64,000 nucleotides of DNA from an uncultured Clostridia bacterium (lineage in GTDB: Bacteria > Bacillota > Clostridia > UBA1381), in the NCBI GenBank assembly GCA_947591315.1, contig CANQDD010000005.1, positions 1-64,000 on the forward strand. Reading direction: 5' to 3'. A program made the position numbers and the translations under genes. Below the pieces are notes generated by a model. The model was not told the DNA's origin, did not search any database, and saw only the letters and a list, made by a program, of their open reading frames with translations. Below, piece after piece: positions 1 to 10,478 of this stretch (positions are counted from its first letter, which is position 1; each line of letters begins with the position of its first letter).

Positions 1-295
1 CTATTGTCATGGTGATTGTTTTCGATTTTTTCTTTGACGTTATCGTTTTGCTTTCGCCGTCCCACTTCACCTTTGCGCCGAACGCTTCAAATATCGCGCG
101 CATAGGTACCATTACTCTGTCGTTTATGATTTCGGGCGCGGCGTCAAGCTCTATCGTCTGACCGTCATACGTCACCTTTATGCCGTCCGTGCCGCTTTCC
201 GCAGCCGTGCACCCGCCGCAGAGCGTGACCGTGACCGCCGCCGCTGCCGTAATACTTACCGCTCTTTTAAATATATTCCGTTTCAACTCTATCAT
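1..295 (-). CDS. Secreted protein with copper-amine-oxidase N-terminal-like (stalk) domain, partial, 3' end off window
   Basis: Reverse-strand translation MIELKRNIFKRAVSITAAAAVTVTLCGGCTAAESGTDGIKVTYDGQTIELDAAPEIINDRVMVPMRAIFEAFGAKVKWDGESKTIT...; typical 'NDRVMVPMRAIFEAFGAKVKWD' motif after a lipoprotein-like signal. Confidence 0.7.
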   Translation of the reverse strand, partial: MIELKRNIFKRAVSITAAAAVTVTLCGGCTAAESGTDGIKVTYDGQTIELDAAPEIINDRVMVPMRAIFEAFGAKVKWDGESKTITSKKKSKTITMTI

Positions 296-390
296 CCTCT
301 CAAAGTTCGATATGTTGTTTTCTTTTGACAGATTTAATTATATTACCGTTTTCTTAAATGAACCTTAAAAACGCAGAAAATTTTACATAC

Positions 391-418
391 AAAAAAATAC
401 GCGTCCAGAATGACGCGC
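391..418 (-). terminator. Intrinsic terminator downstream of leuB
   Basis: Minus strand CGCGTC-ATTCTG-GACGCG followed by TATTTTTTT. Confidence 0.6.
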
Positions 419-521
419 GATAAGCCGTTTGGGTATATTTTTGGGGAATGTTGCGGTCGAAGCCGCGTCATTCCCCAAACAAAATCTTACTGTTATATAT
501 TTTGCCTCACGGATATTTTCG

Positions 522-1607
522 TCATATCCGCTCAGCTATAAGCTTCGCCATTTCCTTTGTACCGACCTTAGTCATACCGTCGGACATTATATCGCCCGTT
601 CTGTAGCCTTCGTCAAGAACCTTTGAAACAGCCGCTTCTATTGCGTCCGGCTCGTCCTTCATATCGAGCGAGTACCTGAGAAGCATCGCAGCCGACAGAA
701 TAGTCGCGATAGGATTTGCTATATCCTGTCCCGCTATATCGGGCGCGCTACCGCCCGACGGCTCGTACAATCCCAATTTCGTTTCGTTAAGGCTCGCCGA
801 AGGCAACATACCGATAGAGCCCGTTATCATAGATGCCTCGTCGGATAAGATGTCGCCGAACATATTCTCCGTAACCATTACGTCAAACTGCGCGGGGTCT
901 TTAACGAGCTGCATAGCCGAGTTGTCAACGAGCATATGTTCAAGTTCAACCTCGGGATAATCCTCTGCGACCTCGTTTACAATTTTTCTCCAAAGGCGCG
1001 ACGAGTCGAGCACATTCGCCTTATCGACGCTTGTGACCTTCTTTCTGCGCTTCATAGCGACCTCAAACGCCTGCACCGCTATTCTGCGGATCTCGTTCTC
1101 GTTGTATGTAAGCGTATCGACCGCCGTCATAACGCCGTCGATCTCCTCTGTTTTGCGCGCGCCGAAGTAAAGTCCGCCGGTAAGCTCGCGCATGATGAGC
1201 ATATCGAAGCCCTTGGCGCTTATTTCATCCTTCAGAGGACACGCTCCGCTGAGCTGCGGATAGAGTAAGCACGGTCTTAAATTAGCGAAAAGACTGAGCT
1301 CCTTTCGTATGCCGAGAAGTCCCGCTTCGGGGCGAAGATTTGCCGGAAGCTTGTACCACGGCGACGTTGTGGTGTTGCCGCCGATAGAGCCCATCAGCAC
1401 CGCGTCGGACTTTTTGCAGATATCGAGTGTTTCGTCCGGCAGCGGCACGCCGAATTTGTCAATGGCGCATCCGCCCATGTACACTTCCGTAAAATTGAAT
1501 TTATGTCCGTACTTAGCCGAAACCGCGTCAAGCACAGTAACCGCCGCCGCGACAATTTCAGGACCTATTCCGTCGCCCGGTATAAGGGCGATATTATATT
1601 CTCCCAT
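522..1607 (-). CDS. leuB: 3-isopropylmalate dehydrogenase
   Basis: [19 protein letters not shown]...; start trimmed from ORF 522..1658 to the MGEYN Met. Confidence 0.95.
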   Translation of the reverse strand: MGEYNIALIPGDGIGPEIVAAAVTVLDAVSAKYGHKFNFTEVYMGGCAIDKFGVPLPDETLDICKKSDAVLMGSIGGNTTTSPWYKLPANLRPEAGLLGIRKELSLFANLRPCLLYPQLSGACPLKDEISAKGFDMLIMRELTGGLYFGARKTEEIDGVMTAVDTLTYNENEIRRIAVQAFEVAMKRRKKVTSVDKANVLDSSRLWRKIVNEVAEDYPEVELEHMLVDNSAMQLVKDPAQFDVMVTENMFGDILSDEASMITGSIGMLPSASLNETKLGLYEPSGGSAPDIAGQDIANPIATILSAAMLLRYSLDMKDEPDAIEAAVSKVLDEGYRTGDIMSDGMTKVGTKEMAKLIAERI

Positions 1608-1623
1608 GATTATTTTCCTTTCT

Positions 1624-1848
1624 TTATGCCGCTTTTGTGTAATCCACCACGGCAACATCGTTTATAACCTGTTTAAGCGTCAAAACTATCTGTTCGAGCC
1701 GTTCAAAAACCTCGTCGGAGTAATACGCCTCTCCGCACGAACAGATATATGCCGGCACGTTTTTTATAACAATTACACAGTTTTCAAGATTTGCAACATA
1801 CGTTTTATTTTTCATAATCATTTCTTTTCCGCATTCAGCACATTTCAC
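1624..1848 (-). CDS. YgiT-type zinc-finger protein (MqsA-N-terminal-like putative antitoxin)
   Basis: [10 protein letters not shown]...[22 protein letters not shown]: paired CxxC motifs with YgiT/MqsA-type spacing. Confidence 0.75.
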   Translation of the reverse strand: MKCAECGKEMIMKNKTYVANLENCVIVIKNVPAYICSCGEAYYSDEVFERLEQIVLTLKQVINDVAVVDYTKAA

Positions 1849-2174
1849 AGCGTATTCCTCCTTGTTTTGAAATCATTTTCCCATTTAAAAATATTAGGCT
1901 CATAAGCGGTAATAATATAAATGTAATTGTCCTCCATGCTGCACACGACATGAATAGGTTTGCCAGCTTTGACAAATCCCAGTACAAGACAGCTCGGTAT
2001 CGGATAATCTTCCGGATATTCCTCGATTATCTCCCCTCGCATGATACCTCGAATAACCTCGCTTCTCAATATGCCGCGTTCAAGCATTCGATCAGCCGCA
2101 TGCTCGCGCCATATAATGCGCCTTTGTTCGCAGGCGGTTCTCAATTCTTTTATAGTATATGGCAGCGTTGACAC
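1845..2174 (-). CDS. DUF4258 domain protein (putative toxin partner)
   Basis: WREHAADRMLERGI...EVIRGIMRGEIIEEYPEDYPIPSCLVLGF...IHVVCSMEDNYIYIITAYEP; 4-bp overlap with the YgiT-type ORF. Confidence 0.75.
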   Translation of the reverse strand: MSTLPYTIKELRTACEQRRIIWREHAADRMLERGILRSEVIRGIMRGEIIEEYPEDYPIPSCLVLGFVKAGKPIHVVCSMEDNYIYIITAYEPNIFKWENDFKTRRNTL

Positions 2175-2190
2175 TTCTACACCTATCCCT

Positions 2191-2682
2191 TTAGCCGTTA
2201 TTCTTCTTTATATACTCCACCAATCCTCCGGCGTTGATAATTCCCTGCATGAACGGCGGGAACGCTGCCGCCTGATAGGTCGCGTTCTTTGTCTTGTTCG
2301 TGATAACGCCGGTGTCGAAGTCTACCTCCACCTCGTCGCCCGCGTCAATGTCAGCCGACGCTTCGGCGCATTCGAGTATCGGGAGCCCGATGTTTATTGA
2401 GTTTCTGAAAAATATTCTCGCGAAATCCTTCGCTATTACGCACGAAATACCGCTCGCCTTAATCGCTATCGGAGCGTGCTCGCGCGACGAGCCGCAGCCG
2501 AAATTCGCGCCGCCTATCATTATGTCGCCCTTGGAGTGGTTGTTTACGAAATTCTTGTCGATGTCCTCCATGCAGTGCGACGCTAATTCTCCCGGGTCGG
2601 TCGTGTTCAAATATCTCGCGGGGATTATTACGTCGGTGTCTATATTATCGCCGTATTTAATAGCCTTTCCGTTTGCTTTCAT
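2191..2682 (-). CDS. leuD: 3-isopropylmalate dehydratase small subunit
   Basis: [15 protein letters not shown]...[15 protein letters not shown]. Confidence 0.95.
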   Translation of the reverse strand: MKANGKAIKYGDNIDTDVIIPARYLNTTDPGELASHCMEDIDKNFVNNHSKGDIMIGGANFGCGSSREHAPIAIKASGISCVIAKDFARIFFRNSINIGLPILECAEASADIDAGDEVEVDFDTGVITNKTKNATYQAAAFPPFMQGIINAGGLVEYIKKNNG

Positions 2683-2807
2683 ATTCTCATTCCTTTCATT
2701 ATTTTACATGATATGGCTGAAGAAAATTTTCGCAGATTGCCGTCAGATACGCAGAGTGCTGTACGCGCTGTACCGCCTCTGCGGATTTGGCGGTGAGATG
2801 CGGAAAT

Positions 2808-4073
2808 TTAATCAGCCATAACCTCCTCGGGTGCTGTTATTTTACCTGTAATCGCGCTTGCCGCCGCTACCTCGGGGCTTGCAAGATATACCTCGCTCTC
2901 GACGTGTCCCATACGTCCTACGAAGTTTCTGTTCGTGGTCGAAACACATCTCTCGCCCTCGGCTAAGATACCCATGTGACCGCCCAAGCACGGTCCGCAG
3001 GTCGGAGCGGAAATTACGCAGCCCGCCTCAACGAGCGCCGCGAGCGTTCCGTCCTTTAACGCCTCAAGATAAACCGCCTGAGTAGCCGGGAACACGATCG
3101 CGCGTATGCCCTTCTTTACTTTTTTGCCCTTTAAAATTTCAGCCGCGCGTCTTAAATCGGAAATTCTTCCGTTAGTGCACGAGCCGATCACGACCTGGTC
3201 AATCGCGACGTCGCCCCAGTTTTCGGGAGTGCGCGCATTTTCGGGCAGATGCGGGAACGCTACCGTATGCGGAACTTTCGACAAATCTATGTCTATGACC
3301 TTCACATACTCCGCGTCCGAGTCGGCTGTGAATACCTTGTATTCTCTGTCCGAATGAGCCTTCATATACTCAACCGTGAGGTCGTCAACCTCAAAAATGC
3401 CGTTCTTCGCTCCGGCTTCGATCGCCATGTTCGCGATAGTGAAACGGTCGTCCATCGTGAACGAATGCATACCCTCGCCGGTAAATTCCATTGACTTATA
3501 AAGCGCGCCGTCAACGCCTATCATGCCGATTATATGCAAAATCAGATCCTTGCCGCTCACGTACTTGTTAAGCTTGCCCGTGAGATTAAACTTTATCGCC
3601 TCGGGGACTTTGAACCACGCCTTGCCCGTAGCCATACCCGCCGCCATATCCGTCGAACCTACGCCCGTCGAGAACGCGCCGAGAGCGCCGTATGTACAGG
3701 TGTGCGAGTCCGCGCCTATCACAACGTCGCCCGCTACAACAAGTCCCTTTTCGGGAAGCAGCGCGTGCTCGATCCCTACCTCGCCTACCTCAAAGTAATT
3801 CACGATATCATTCTCGTTCGCGAATTTGCGCACCTTTAGCGCCTGCTGCGCCGATTTAATATCCTTGTTCGGCGTGAAATGGTCCGGAACGAGCGCGATT
3901 TTCGCCTTGTCGAACACGCCGCCGCCGATCTTATCAAGCTCGTTGATAGCTACCGGCGACGTAATATCGTTGCCCAGAACCAAATTCAAATCCGCCATGA
4001 TCAAATCTCCCGCCTTGACGGACTCCTGTCCCGCCGCCGCAGCGAGAATTTTCTGCGTCATTGTCATTCCCAT
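2808..4073 (-). CDS. leuC: 3-isopropylmalate dehydratase large subunit
   Basis: [34 protein letters not shown], aconitase-family cysteines. Confidence 0.95.
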   Translation of the reverse strand: MGMTMTQKILAAAAGQESVKAGDLIMADLNLVLGNDITSPVAINELDKIGGGVFDKAKIALVPDHFTPNKDIKSAQQALKVRKFANENDIVNYFEVGEVGIEHALLPEKGLVVAGDVVIGADSHTCTYGALGAFSTGVGSTDMAAGMATGKAWFKVPEAIKFNLTGKLNKYVSGKDLILHIIGMIGVDGALYKSMEFTGEGMHSFTMDDRFTIANMAIEAGAKNGIFEVDDLTVEYMKAHSDREYKVFTADSDAEYVKVIDIDLSKVPHTVAFPHLPENARTPENWGDVAIDQVVIGSCTNGRISDLRRAAEILKGKKVKKGIRAIVFPATQAVYLEALKDGTLAALVEAGCVISAPTCGPCLGGHMGILAEGERCVSTTNRNFVGRMGHVESEVYLASPEVAAASAITGKITAPEEVMAD

Positions 4074-4106
4074 GTAAAAATCACCTCTAAGTTTATAATT
4101 GTTATT

Positions 4107-4135
4107 ATTTTATCACAATTCAGTAAATCTTGCAA
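4107..4135 (-). promoter_or_regulatory. Candidate SigA promoter for leuCD-TA-leuB
   Basis: Minus strand TTGCAA-N17-TAAAAT upstream of leuC. Confidence 0.5.
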
Positions 4136-4152
4136 TATGTTTTCGGGATTTT

Positions 4153-5502
4153 TTACTCCTGCAATATCCGCTTGCTTCGCGCGGCGAACATAGCTGTTGT
4201 GGTGCAAGCCGCTATGACGTCGCTTACGGGCTCAGCCAAGAGCAGTCCCCACACGCCCATATCGCCGATTTTCGGCAGTATCAGCGCGAGCGGGAAAAGC
4301 AGGATTATTTTTCTAAGACACGCCAGAAACATTGATATCTTCGCCTCTCCGAGCGCTAAAAACGTCTGCTGGCACGCGCTCTGCGCGCCCATTATCGCCA
4401 TGCCCGCCAAAAATACGCGCACGCCGTTCCGTCCTATATGTATAAGCTCTGCGTCGCTTGTGAACATTCGCATGAACAGTTCGGGGAACGCTTCTATTAC
4501 GCCGATCACAGCGACCGAAAATATTACGCTCGTCGCAAACAGCACGCGAAACGCCTTTTTTACTCTGTCCATATTCTTCGCGCCGAAGTTGTAGCTGATG
4601 ATCGGCTGCGCGCCCTGCGAAAAGCCCTGCATAGGCATCCAAATAAGCTGCGTCAGGCTGAACAGTACCGACATAAGCGCGACGTACAGATCGCTTCCGT
4701 ATTTTAACATTCCGTTGTTAAATGTAAGCTGAATAAGACATTCCGTTGCGTTCATCACAAACGGCGAAATACCGAGCGACAGCACCGACAGCACTACCGC
4801 GCGGCTCAGCTTCAGATTTTTTAAACGTATCTTAAGTATCGTCCTTTTGCCGGTCAGAAATTTCACGACCCACACGCACGACACCGCCTGCGCTATTATC
4901 GTCGCGAGCGCCGCGCCCTTTACGCCCATATGGAGCGCATAGATAAAAATCGGGTCGAGAATTATGTTTATCACCGCGCCGATGCAGACCGTCGCCATGC
5001 TGATTTTCGTAAAGCCCTGATTGGTGATGAACATATTAAGTCCCAATACAAGCTGCACGAACACTGTTCCAAGAAGATATATTCCCACATAATCCGACGC
5101 GTACGGCAAAGTGCTCTCGCTCGCGCCGAACAGCAGGAGTATTTTGTCCTTTGTGAGCAGAAAAAACGCCGACAGAACTACCGAAAATATTATAAGGAGC
5201 ATAGTACAGTTTCCGAGGATTTTTTCGGCTTTTTCGTTATCGCCCCCGCCCATCGCAATAGCGGCTCTCGGCGCGCCGCCCGCTCCGGCGAGCATAGCGA
5301 ACGCGGATATCAGCATTACGATAGGGAACGTTACGCCCATTCCGGCAAGCGCGAGCGAGCCTGTTTCGGGGATATGTCCGACGTATATTCTGTCAACGAC
5401 GCTGTAGAGCAAATTCACGAGCTGCGCCAGCACCGTCGGCACGGCGAGGCGGAACAGAAGCCCTGTGACGGGCGCTTTACCGAGTATATTTTCGTCAGCC
5501 AT
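4153..5502 (-). CDS. MATE family efflux transporter
   Basis: 12-TM MATE-like protein: PTVLAQLVNLLYSVVDRIYVGHIP...GFSQGAQPIISYNFGA. Confidence 0.9.
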   Translation of the reverse strand: MADENILGKAPVTGLLFRLAVPTVLAQLVNLLYSVVDRIYVGHIPETGSLALAGMGVTFPIVMLISAFAMLAGAGGAPRAAIAMGGGDNEKAEKILGNCTMLLIIFSVVLSAFFLLTKDKILLLFGASESTLPYASDYVGIYLLGTVFVQLVLGLNMFITNQGFTKISMATVCIGAVINIILDPIFIYALHMGVKGAALATIIAQAVSCVWVVKFLTGKRTILKIRLKNLKLSRAVVLSVLSLGISPFVMNATECLIQLTFNNGMLKYGSDLYVALMSVLFSLTQLIWMPMQGFSQGAQPIISYNFGAKNMDRVKKAFRVLFATSVIFSVAVIGVIEAFPELFMRMFTSDAELIHIGRNGVRVFLAGMAIMGAQSACQQTFLALGEAKISMFLACLRKIILLFPLALILPKIGDMGVWGLLLAEPVSDVIAACTTTAMFAARSKRILQE

Positions 5503-5520
5503 TTATATCACTTCCGTATG

Positions 5521-7725
5521 TTATTTCACCTTTTTTAGTTTTGCGAACGCAGCCATAAGTCTCTTAAATCCGACGCTTTCAAAGTCGATTTCGAGTATGC
5601 AGTCGTTACCGGCGGGCGTTGCCTTAAGCACCGTGCCGCGTCCGAACGCGCGGTGTTCGACCGTGTCGCCCTCCTTGAACGACAAAAATTCGGCTGCGGA
5701 TAACGACTTCTTTTCAGGCTTTAGGTACCTGTTTTTGTTCGTCGTCACTATATCGCCGAAGCCTGCCATGCGAACGCCCTCGGCGAATTTCGGAAATACC
5801 TTTGTCCTGTCGTCGAGGTATTCGGTCGGTATTTCCTCAAAAAATCTCGACGGCAGCTCTATGTTTGTTTTGCCGTGAATTGTGCGGCGTATCGCCTTTG
5901 TGATGTGGAGCGTGTCCTTCGCGCGCGTTATCGCGACGTAGCAGAGACGGCGTTCCTCCTCAATGTCGTCCTCGCTGTTTATCGAGCGTATACCGGGGAA
6001 AAGTCCTTCCTCCATACCGGTAAGGAATACGACGGGAAATTCAAGTCCCTTCGCGCTGTGTATCGTCATAAGCACAACGGCGTCCTCATTTTCGTCGTAG
6101 CCGTCGAGGTCGCTTATAAGCGAAATACCCTCGAGAAATTCCGCGAGCGTTGCGTCCTCGCTCTCCTTCTCAAACTCCGCTATGACCGACATAAATTCGC
6201 CGAGGTTTTCAATCCTCGTCTTGCTCTCCGTCGTGTTTTCCAAAACGAGCGCGGGCATATATCCCGTGTCGTTTAATATCCTTTCCGTAAGCTCGTGAAG
6301 CGGAACGGCATCCTTTATTTTGCGCAGCGTCTCTATCATCTCCGAAAACGCGAGCAGCTTGCTTATTGCCGTCTTAAATTCGGGGTAATTGTCAGCGTGC
6401 GACACGACCTCGTAAAGCGGAAGCTCGTTTGCAGCTGCGATTTCACGCGCACGGTCGAGCGTCGCGTTGCCTATTTTACGCTTCGGCTCATTTATTATAC
6501 GCGCGAGGCTCACGTCGTCCTTCGGGTTGTGGATAAGGCGCAGGTACGCGATAATATCCTTTATTTCCTTGCGCTCGTAGAACCGCAGTCCCGACAGCAC
6601 CTTATACGGGATATGCTCGCGCATCATGATTTCTTCTATAACGCGCGACTGTGCGTTCGTGCGGAAAAGCACCGCGCAGTCCCCGAACACTCCGTTTTCC
6701 TCGTAATATTTTTTTACCTCGTTCGCGACGTAGCGAGCTTCGTCGTACTCGTTCGCGCCCGTGAACGTTATAACCTTGCCGCCGTCACCCTTCGCCGTCC
6801 AAAGCTCCTTGCCGAGCCTTCCTCGGTTGTGCGCGATCACGGCGTTCGCCGTGTCGAGAATGTTTTGAGTGGAGCGGTAGTTGCGGTCGAGAGTGATTTT
6901 TTTCATGTCGGGAAAATCATCTTCAAAATTTAAGATGTTTCCTATATTCGCGCCGCGGAATTTGTATATGCTCTGATCGTCGTCGCCTACGACGCACAGG
7001 TTGCGGCTGCCCTGCGCGAGCAGGTTTATAAGCATGTACTGCGAGTTGTTCGTGTCCTGGTACTCGTCCACGAGTATGTAGCGGAAACGGTTCTGATAAC
7101 GCATAAGCACGTCGGGGTTTTCGCTTAAAATTTTGACCGTGTTCAATATTATATCGTCAAAATCGACCGCGTTGTTGTTGTAAAGCTTCGTCTGATAGCG
7201 GTAGTAAATTCTCGAAATAATACTCATTCTGTAATCGCTGCGGTACGTGTTCTCAAAGGTCGCGGGATCCATGAGGTCGTTTTTCGCGTTGCTGATTATT
7301 GACAGCACATTGCGCGGCGGAAAGCTCTTTTCATCAATGTCAAGCTCACGCATACATTCTTTCAGTACAGTGCGCGAATCTGCCGTGTCGTATATGAGAA
7401 AATCGCGTCCGTAACCGAGAAAATCAATGCAGTTCCTTAATATTCTCGCGCAGACCGAGTGAAACGTACCCGCCCAAATATCAGCCGCCTCGTCGCCGAG
7501 AAGTCTCTCTATACGCGTTTTCATCTCGTTTGCAGCCTTATTTGTAAACGTGATTGCGAGTATGTTCCACGGATTTATCTTCTTTTCGGAAATCATATAC
7601 GCGATTCTGTTCACAAGCACCGTCGTTTTACCGCTGCCTGCGCCGGCAAGCACAAGAACAGGTCCTTCCGTCGCAAGCACCGCTTCCCTTTGTCTGTCGT
7701 TTAATTTATCAAGCATCTTATACAT
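5521..7725 (-). CDS. pcrA: UvrD/PcrA-type ATP-dependent DNA helicase
   Basis: LNDRQREAVLATEGPVLVLAGAGSGKT, DDDQSIYKFRGA, LMTIHSAKGLEFPVVFLTG; start set at MYKMLDKLNDRQ. Confidence 0.93.
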   Translation of the reverse strand: MYKMLDKLNDRQREAVLATEGPVLVLAGAGSGKTTVLVNRIAYMISEKKINPWNILAITFTNKAANEMKTRIERLLGDEAADIWAGTFHSVCARILRNCIDFLGYGRDFLIYDTADSRTVLKECMRELDIDEKSFPPRNVLSIISNAKNDLMDPATFENTYRSDYRMSIISRIYYRYQTKLYNNNAVDFDDIILNTVKILSENPDVLMRYQNRFRYILVDEYQDTNNSQYMLINLLAQGSRNLCVVGDDDQSIYKFRGANIGNILNFEDDFPDMKKITLDRNYRSTQNILDTANAVIAHNRGRLGKELWTAKGDGGKVITFTGANEYDEARYVANEVKKYYEENGVFGDCAVLFRTNAQSRVIEEIMMREHIPYKVLSGLRFYERKEIKDIIAYLRLIHNPKDDVSLARIINEPKRKIGNATLDRAREIAAANELPLYEVVSHADNYPEFKTAISKLLAFSEMIETLRKIKDAVPLHELTERILNDTGYMPALVLENTTESKTRIENLGEFMSVIAEFEKESEDATLAEFLEGISLISDLDGYDENEDAVVLMTIHSAKGLEFPVVFLTGMEEGLFPGIRSINSEDDIEEERRLCYVAITRAKDTLHITKAIRRTIHGKTNIELPSRFFEEIPTEYLDDRTKVFPKFAEGVRMAGFGDIVTTNKNRYLKPEKKSLSAAEFLSFKEGDTVEHRAFGRGTVLKATPAGNDCILEIDFESVGFKRLMAAFAKLKKVK

Positions 7726-7979
7726 AATATTTTCTCCCGTAAAGGCGTTTATTCTAACTAAATATCCGCCCGCTTCGGCGGACGGAAAACTTCTGATATA
7801 CTGTATTTTAGCACATACGGGCACAATTTGCAAGTCAAAAATAGGCAATGCGCAAAACAGCCGCGAAAATTCAAAAATTAAAATTATGTAAAAAAATTAA
7901 AGCCAGTTCTGCAATATCTTTTGCCGTATACCAATACGTCATTTCGGCAAATTTAATGAGTGAAAGGCGGTGAAAGCGT

Positions 7980-8966
7980 TTGACAAAAAAGGCTTCAAAA
8001 ATTTTATTGTTTTTTATGATTTTTTCGCTGTGCTGCCCGTGCGTATACGCCGATGAAACGCGCGTCGTACCCATGGGCAAAACGGCGGGAATACAGATTT
8101 ACACTGACGGGCTTCTCGTGATAGGCATGAGCGAGATCGACGGTCGGTGCGCGGCAAAAGAGGCGGGTATCTGCGTAAACGACAGGGTGACAAAGATAAA
8201 CGGCAGCGGCGTCACAACGTCCGAGGACTTTGCCAAAACGGTAAACGAGCACCCCGAAGGACTAAGTCTCGAAATAGAGCGCGACGACCGTCCGTTTACC
8301 GTTAATGTTTGTCCCGCGCCCGACAACGACGGCGTTTACCGTCTCGGGCTTTGGGTGCGCGACAGCTGCGCGGGTGTGGGAACGGTGACGTATTACGATC
8401 CTCAAAGCAAAACGTTCGCCGCTCTCGGTCATTCTGTAAATGATGTCGATACAGGAGATATTTTATCCTTAAAATCGGGAATTATACTCGATTGCAGTAT
8501 TCTTTCCGTAACAAAAAGCAAGCGCGGTTATCCGGGTGAAATAAACGCATCCTTCGGCGATATGGTTCTTGGTGACGTAAACGCAAATACGGGCGAGGGT
8601 ATATTCGGCGAAGCGTCGGAGAGCGGTTTCTTCTCCGGCGGCGAGGCGCTGCCCGTTGCAGCGAGAAGCGAGGTTCACACCGGTGACGCGTATATTATGT
8701 CCGATATGTTCGGCGGCAAGCTCGAAAAATATTCAATACAGATAAAAAAAATCACCGACAGCGCGGATAAGAGCCTTGTCGTGGAAGTGACCGACAAACG
8801 GCTCATCGACAGCGCGGGCGGTATAGTTCAGGGCATGAGCGGCTCGCCTATAATACAGGACGGCAAACTTGTCGGCGCGGTTACGCACGTGTTTATAAAC
8901 AGTCCGACAAAGGGCTACGGCACGCTTGCCGAAAGCATGATCGACGCGCAGCGAAGCGCCGCGTAA
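7980..8966 (+). CDS. spoIVB: SpoIVB-type serine peptidase (PDZ + S55)
   Basis: PDZ-like N-terminal region, then ...GGIVQGMSGSPIIQDGKLVGAVTHVFINSPTKGYG; TTG start with upstream GGCGGTGA. Confidence 0.85.
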   Translation: MTKKASKILLFFMIFSLCCPCVYADETRVVPMGKTAGIQIYTDGLLVIGMSEIDGRCAAKEAGICVNDRVTKINGSGVTTSEDFAKTVNEHPEGLSLEIERDDRPFTVNVCPAPDNDGVYRLGLWVRDSCAGVGTVTYYDPQSKTFAALGHSVNDVDTGDILSLKSGIILDCSILSVTKSKRGYPGEINASFGDMVLGDVNANTGEGIFGEASESGFFSGGEALPVAARSEVHTGDAYIMSDMFGGKLEKYSIQIKKITDSADKSLVVEVTDKRLIDSAGGIVQGMSGSPIIQDGKLVGAVTHVFINSPTKGYGTLAESMIDAQRSAA

Positions 8967-8972
8967 ACAAAA

Positions 8973-8990
8973 AGACCGCGTTTGCGGTCT
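8973..8990 (-). terminator. Intrinsic terminator of the pepP operon
   Basis: Minus strand AGACCGC-AAAC-GCGGTCT followed by TTTTG; overlaps the pepP stop codon. Confidence 0.65.
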
Positions 8991-10050
8991 AAAGTTCTAT
9001 CAGTTCCTTCGGAGAGTGTGTAAGATTACGAGCCTTACCGTCCTCTATGGCGATAAGATCCTCTATTCTTACTCCCCCGAAGCCGTCTACATATATGCCA
9101 GGTTCAACGGTTATAACGTTGCCGTTTTCGAGCTTTGCATTGCAGCGCGGCGCGAACGACGGGCTTTCGTGTATCTCTATTCCGACGCTGTGACCGAGAC
9201 CGTGACCGAAATTGCCACCGTAACCCGCGTCCGCGATAATGCCGCGCGCAGCCTTGTCCACGTCGCTGCACACCGCGCCCGCGCATGCCGCGTCGATCGC
9301 GGCGGTCTGCGCTTTAAGCACAATATCGTATATTTCTTTTTGACGGTCGTTTGCCTTGCCGACAACGACCGTGCGCGTCATATCGGAGCAGTAGCCCTCA
9401 AAAACGCAGCCGAAATCGAGCGTCACGAGGTCACCTTGCTCGATCGTCTTGCCGCTCGCAACTCCGTGCGGCATCGCGCTTCTCGCGCCCGACGCGACAA
9501 TCGTGTCAAACGACAATGCGGACGCGCCGTTTCTTTTCATGAAAAATTCAAGCTCAAGCGCAATGTCGCGCTCAACAGCTCCCGCACGTATCATGCCGAG
9601 TACGTGCGAAAACGCCTCATCGCCTATTCTTTCGGCTTCGGATATGCGGCGGATTTCCTCACTGTCCTTGACGGCGCGCGCCTCGTCTATGACCTTCTGC
9701 TTCTCCACAAGCGCCTGATGATTGGCAAGCTTCGTCTTTAACCGCTTATGCTCGCTCACGCACATACGCTCGGACTCGTAGCCTATATAGTCGGCTGAAA
9801 TTTTTGAAAATATTTTTTCAAAGCCGTCCTTTATATCTATTACCTCGTATCCCCTCGCCTGCTCGCGCGCCTGAATCGTATAGCGCGAATCTGTTATTAT
9901 AAAGCGCGAGTCGTGCGATATTAAAAGGTACGCGTCGCCCGACGTAAAGCCGCTGTAGTAAAATATGTTCGGGTAGCTCGATATAAGCGCGGCTTCGTTG
10001 TCGTGCAGTCTTTCGCACAGTCTGTCAACTCTCTTGTTCACCTTCATCAT
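8989..10050 (-). CDS. Xaa-Pro aminopeptidase (M24 family)
   Basis: M24 fold motifs: LDFGCVFEGYCSDMTRTVVVG, GHGLGHSVGIEIHESP, VITVEPGIYV. Confidence 0.9.
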   Translation of the reverse strand: MMKVNKRVDRLCERLHDNEAALISSYPNIFYYSGFTSGDAYLLISHDSRFIITDSRYTIQAREQARGYEVIDIKDGFEKIFSKISADYIGYESERMCVSEHKRLKTKLANHQALVEKQKVIDEARAVKDSEEIRRISEAERIGDEAFSHVLGMIRAGAVERDIALELEFFMKRNGASALSFDTIVASGARSAMPHGVASGKTIEQGDLVTLDFGCVFEGYCSDMTRTVVVGKANDRQKEIYDIVLKAQTAAIDAACAGAVCSDVDKAARGIIADAGYGGNFGHGLGHSVGIEIHESPSFAPRCNAKLENGNVITVEPGIYVDGFGGVRIEDLIAIEDGKARNLTHSPKELIEL

Positions 10051-10478
10051 TCCTTATCCGCAAGATATTCGAGCGCAAGCTCGTATCCCTTAAAGCCGAG
10101 ACCGCAGATCTGACCGTCACATTCGGGAGCGGTCACGCTCGTGTGGCGAAATTCCTCGCGCTTGTGTATGTTGGAGATATGCACCTCCACGGTCGGGATT
10201 TTAACCGAGCCGAGCGCGTCTCGTATCGCGTAGGAATAGTGAGTGTGCGCGCCGGGGTTCATTATGATGCCGTCGTACACGCCGAGAGCCGAATGTATTT
10301 TCTCGACAATTTCACCCTCGAAATTGCTTTGGTAAAAGTCAACTTGTACGCCGAGCTTCTTTGCCTTTTCCGTTACGAGCGATTTTAGGTCGCCGAGCGT
10401 GTTTTTGCCGTAAACATCGGGCTCGCGCACGCCGAGCATGTTCAAATTTACTCCGTTTATTACAAGATACTTTTTCAT
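10047..10478 (-). CDS. aroQ: Type II 3-dehydroquinate dehydratase
   Basis: [49 protein letters not shown]. Confidence 0.94.
   Translation of the reverse strand: MKKYLVINGVNLNMLGVREPDVYGKNTLGDLKSLVTEKAKKLGVQVDFYQSNFEGEIVEKIHSALGVYDGIIMNPGAHTHYSYAIRDALGSVKIPTVEVHISNIHKREEFRHTSVTAPECDGQICGLGFKGYELALEYLADKE

Noticed and set aside
442-477. Hairpin TGGGGAATG...CATTCCCCA taken as the leuB terminator
   Set aside because: Strong stem but no U-tract on either strand; the neighbouring CGCGTC/GACGCG hairpin with T7 is a better terminator.
936-1905. Antisense ORFs opposite leuB and the DUF4258/YgiT pair (and many similar ORFs opposite gltB, pflB, glnA and pcrA)
   Set aside because: High-GC shadow ORFs rich in Arg/His/Val, with no recognisable domains or RBS, opposite well-supported genes.
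4074-4152. T-box leader upstream of leuC
   Set aside because: The promoter lies about 35-60 nt from the start codon; there is no space for a T-box and no specifier/antiterminator pattern.
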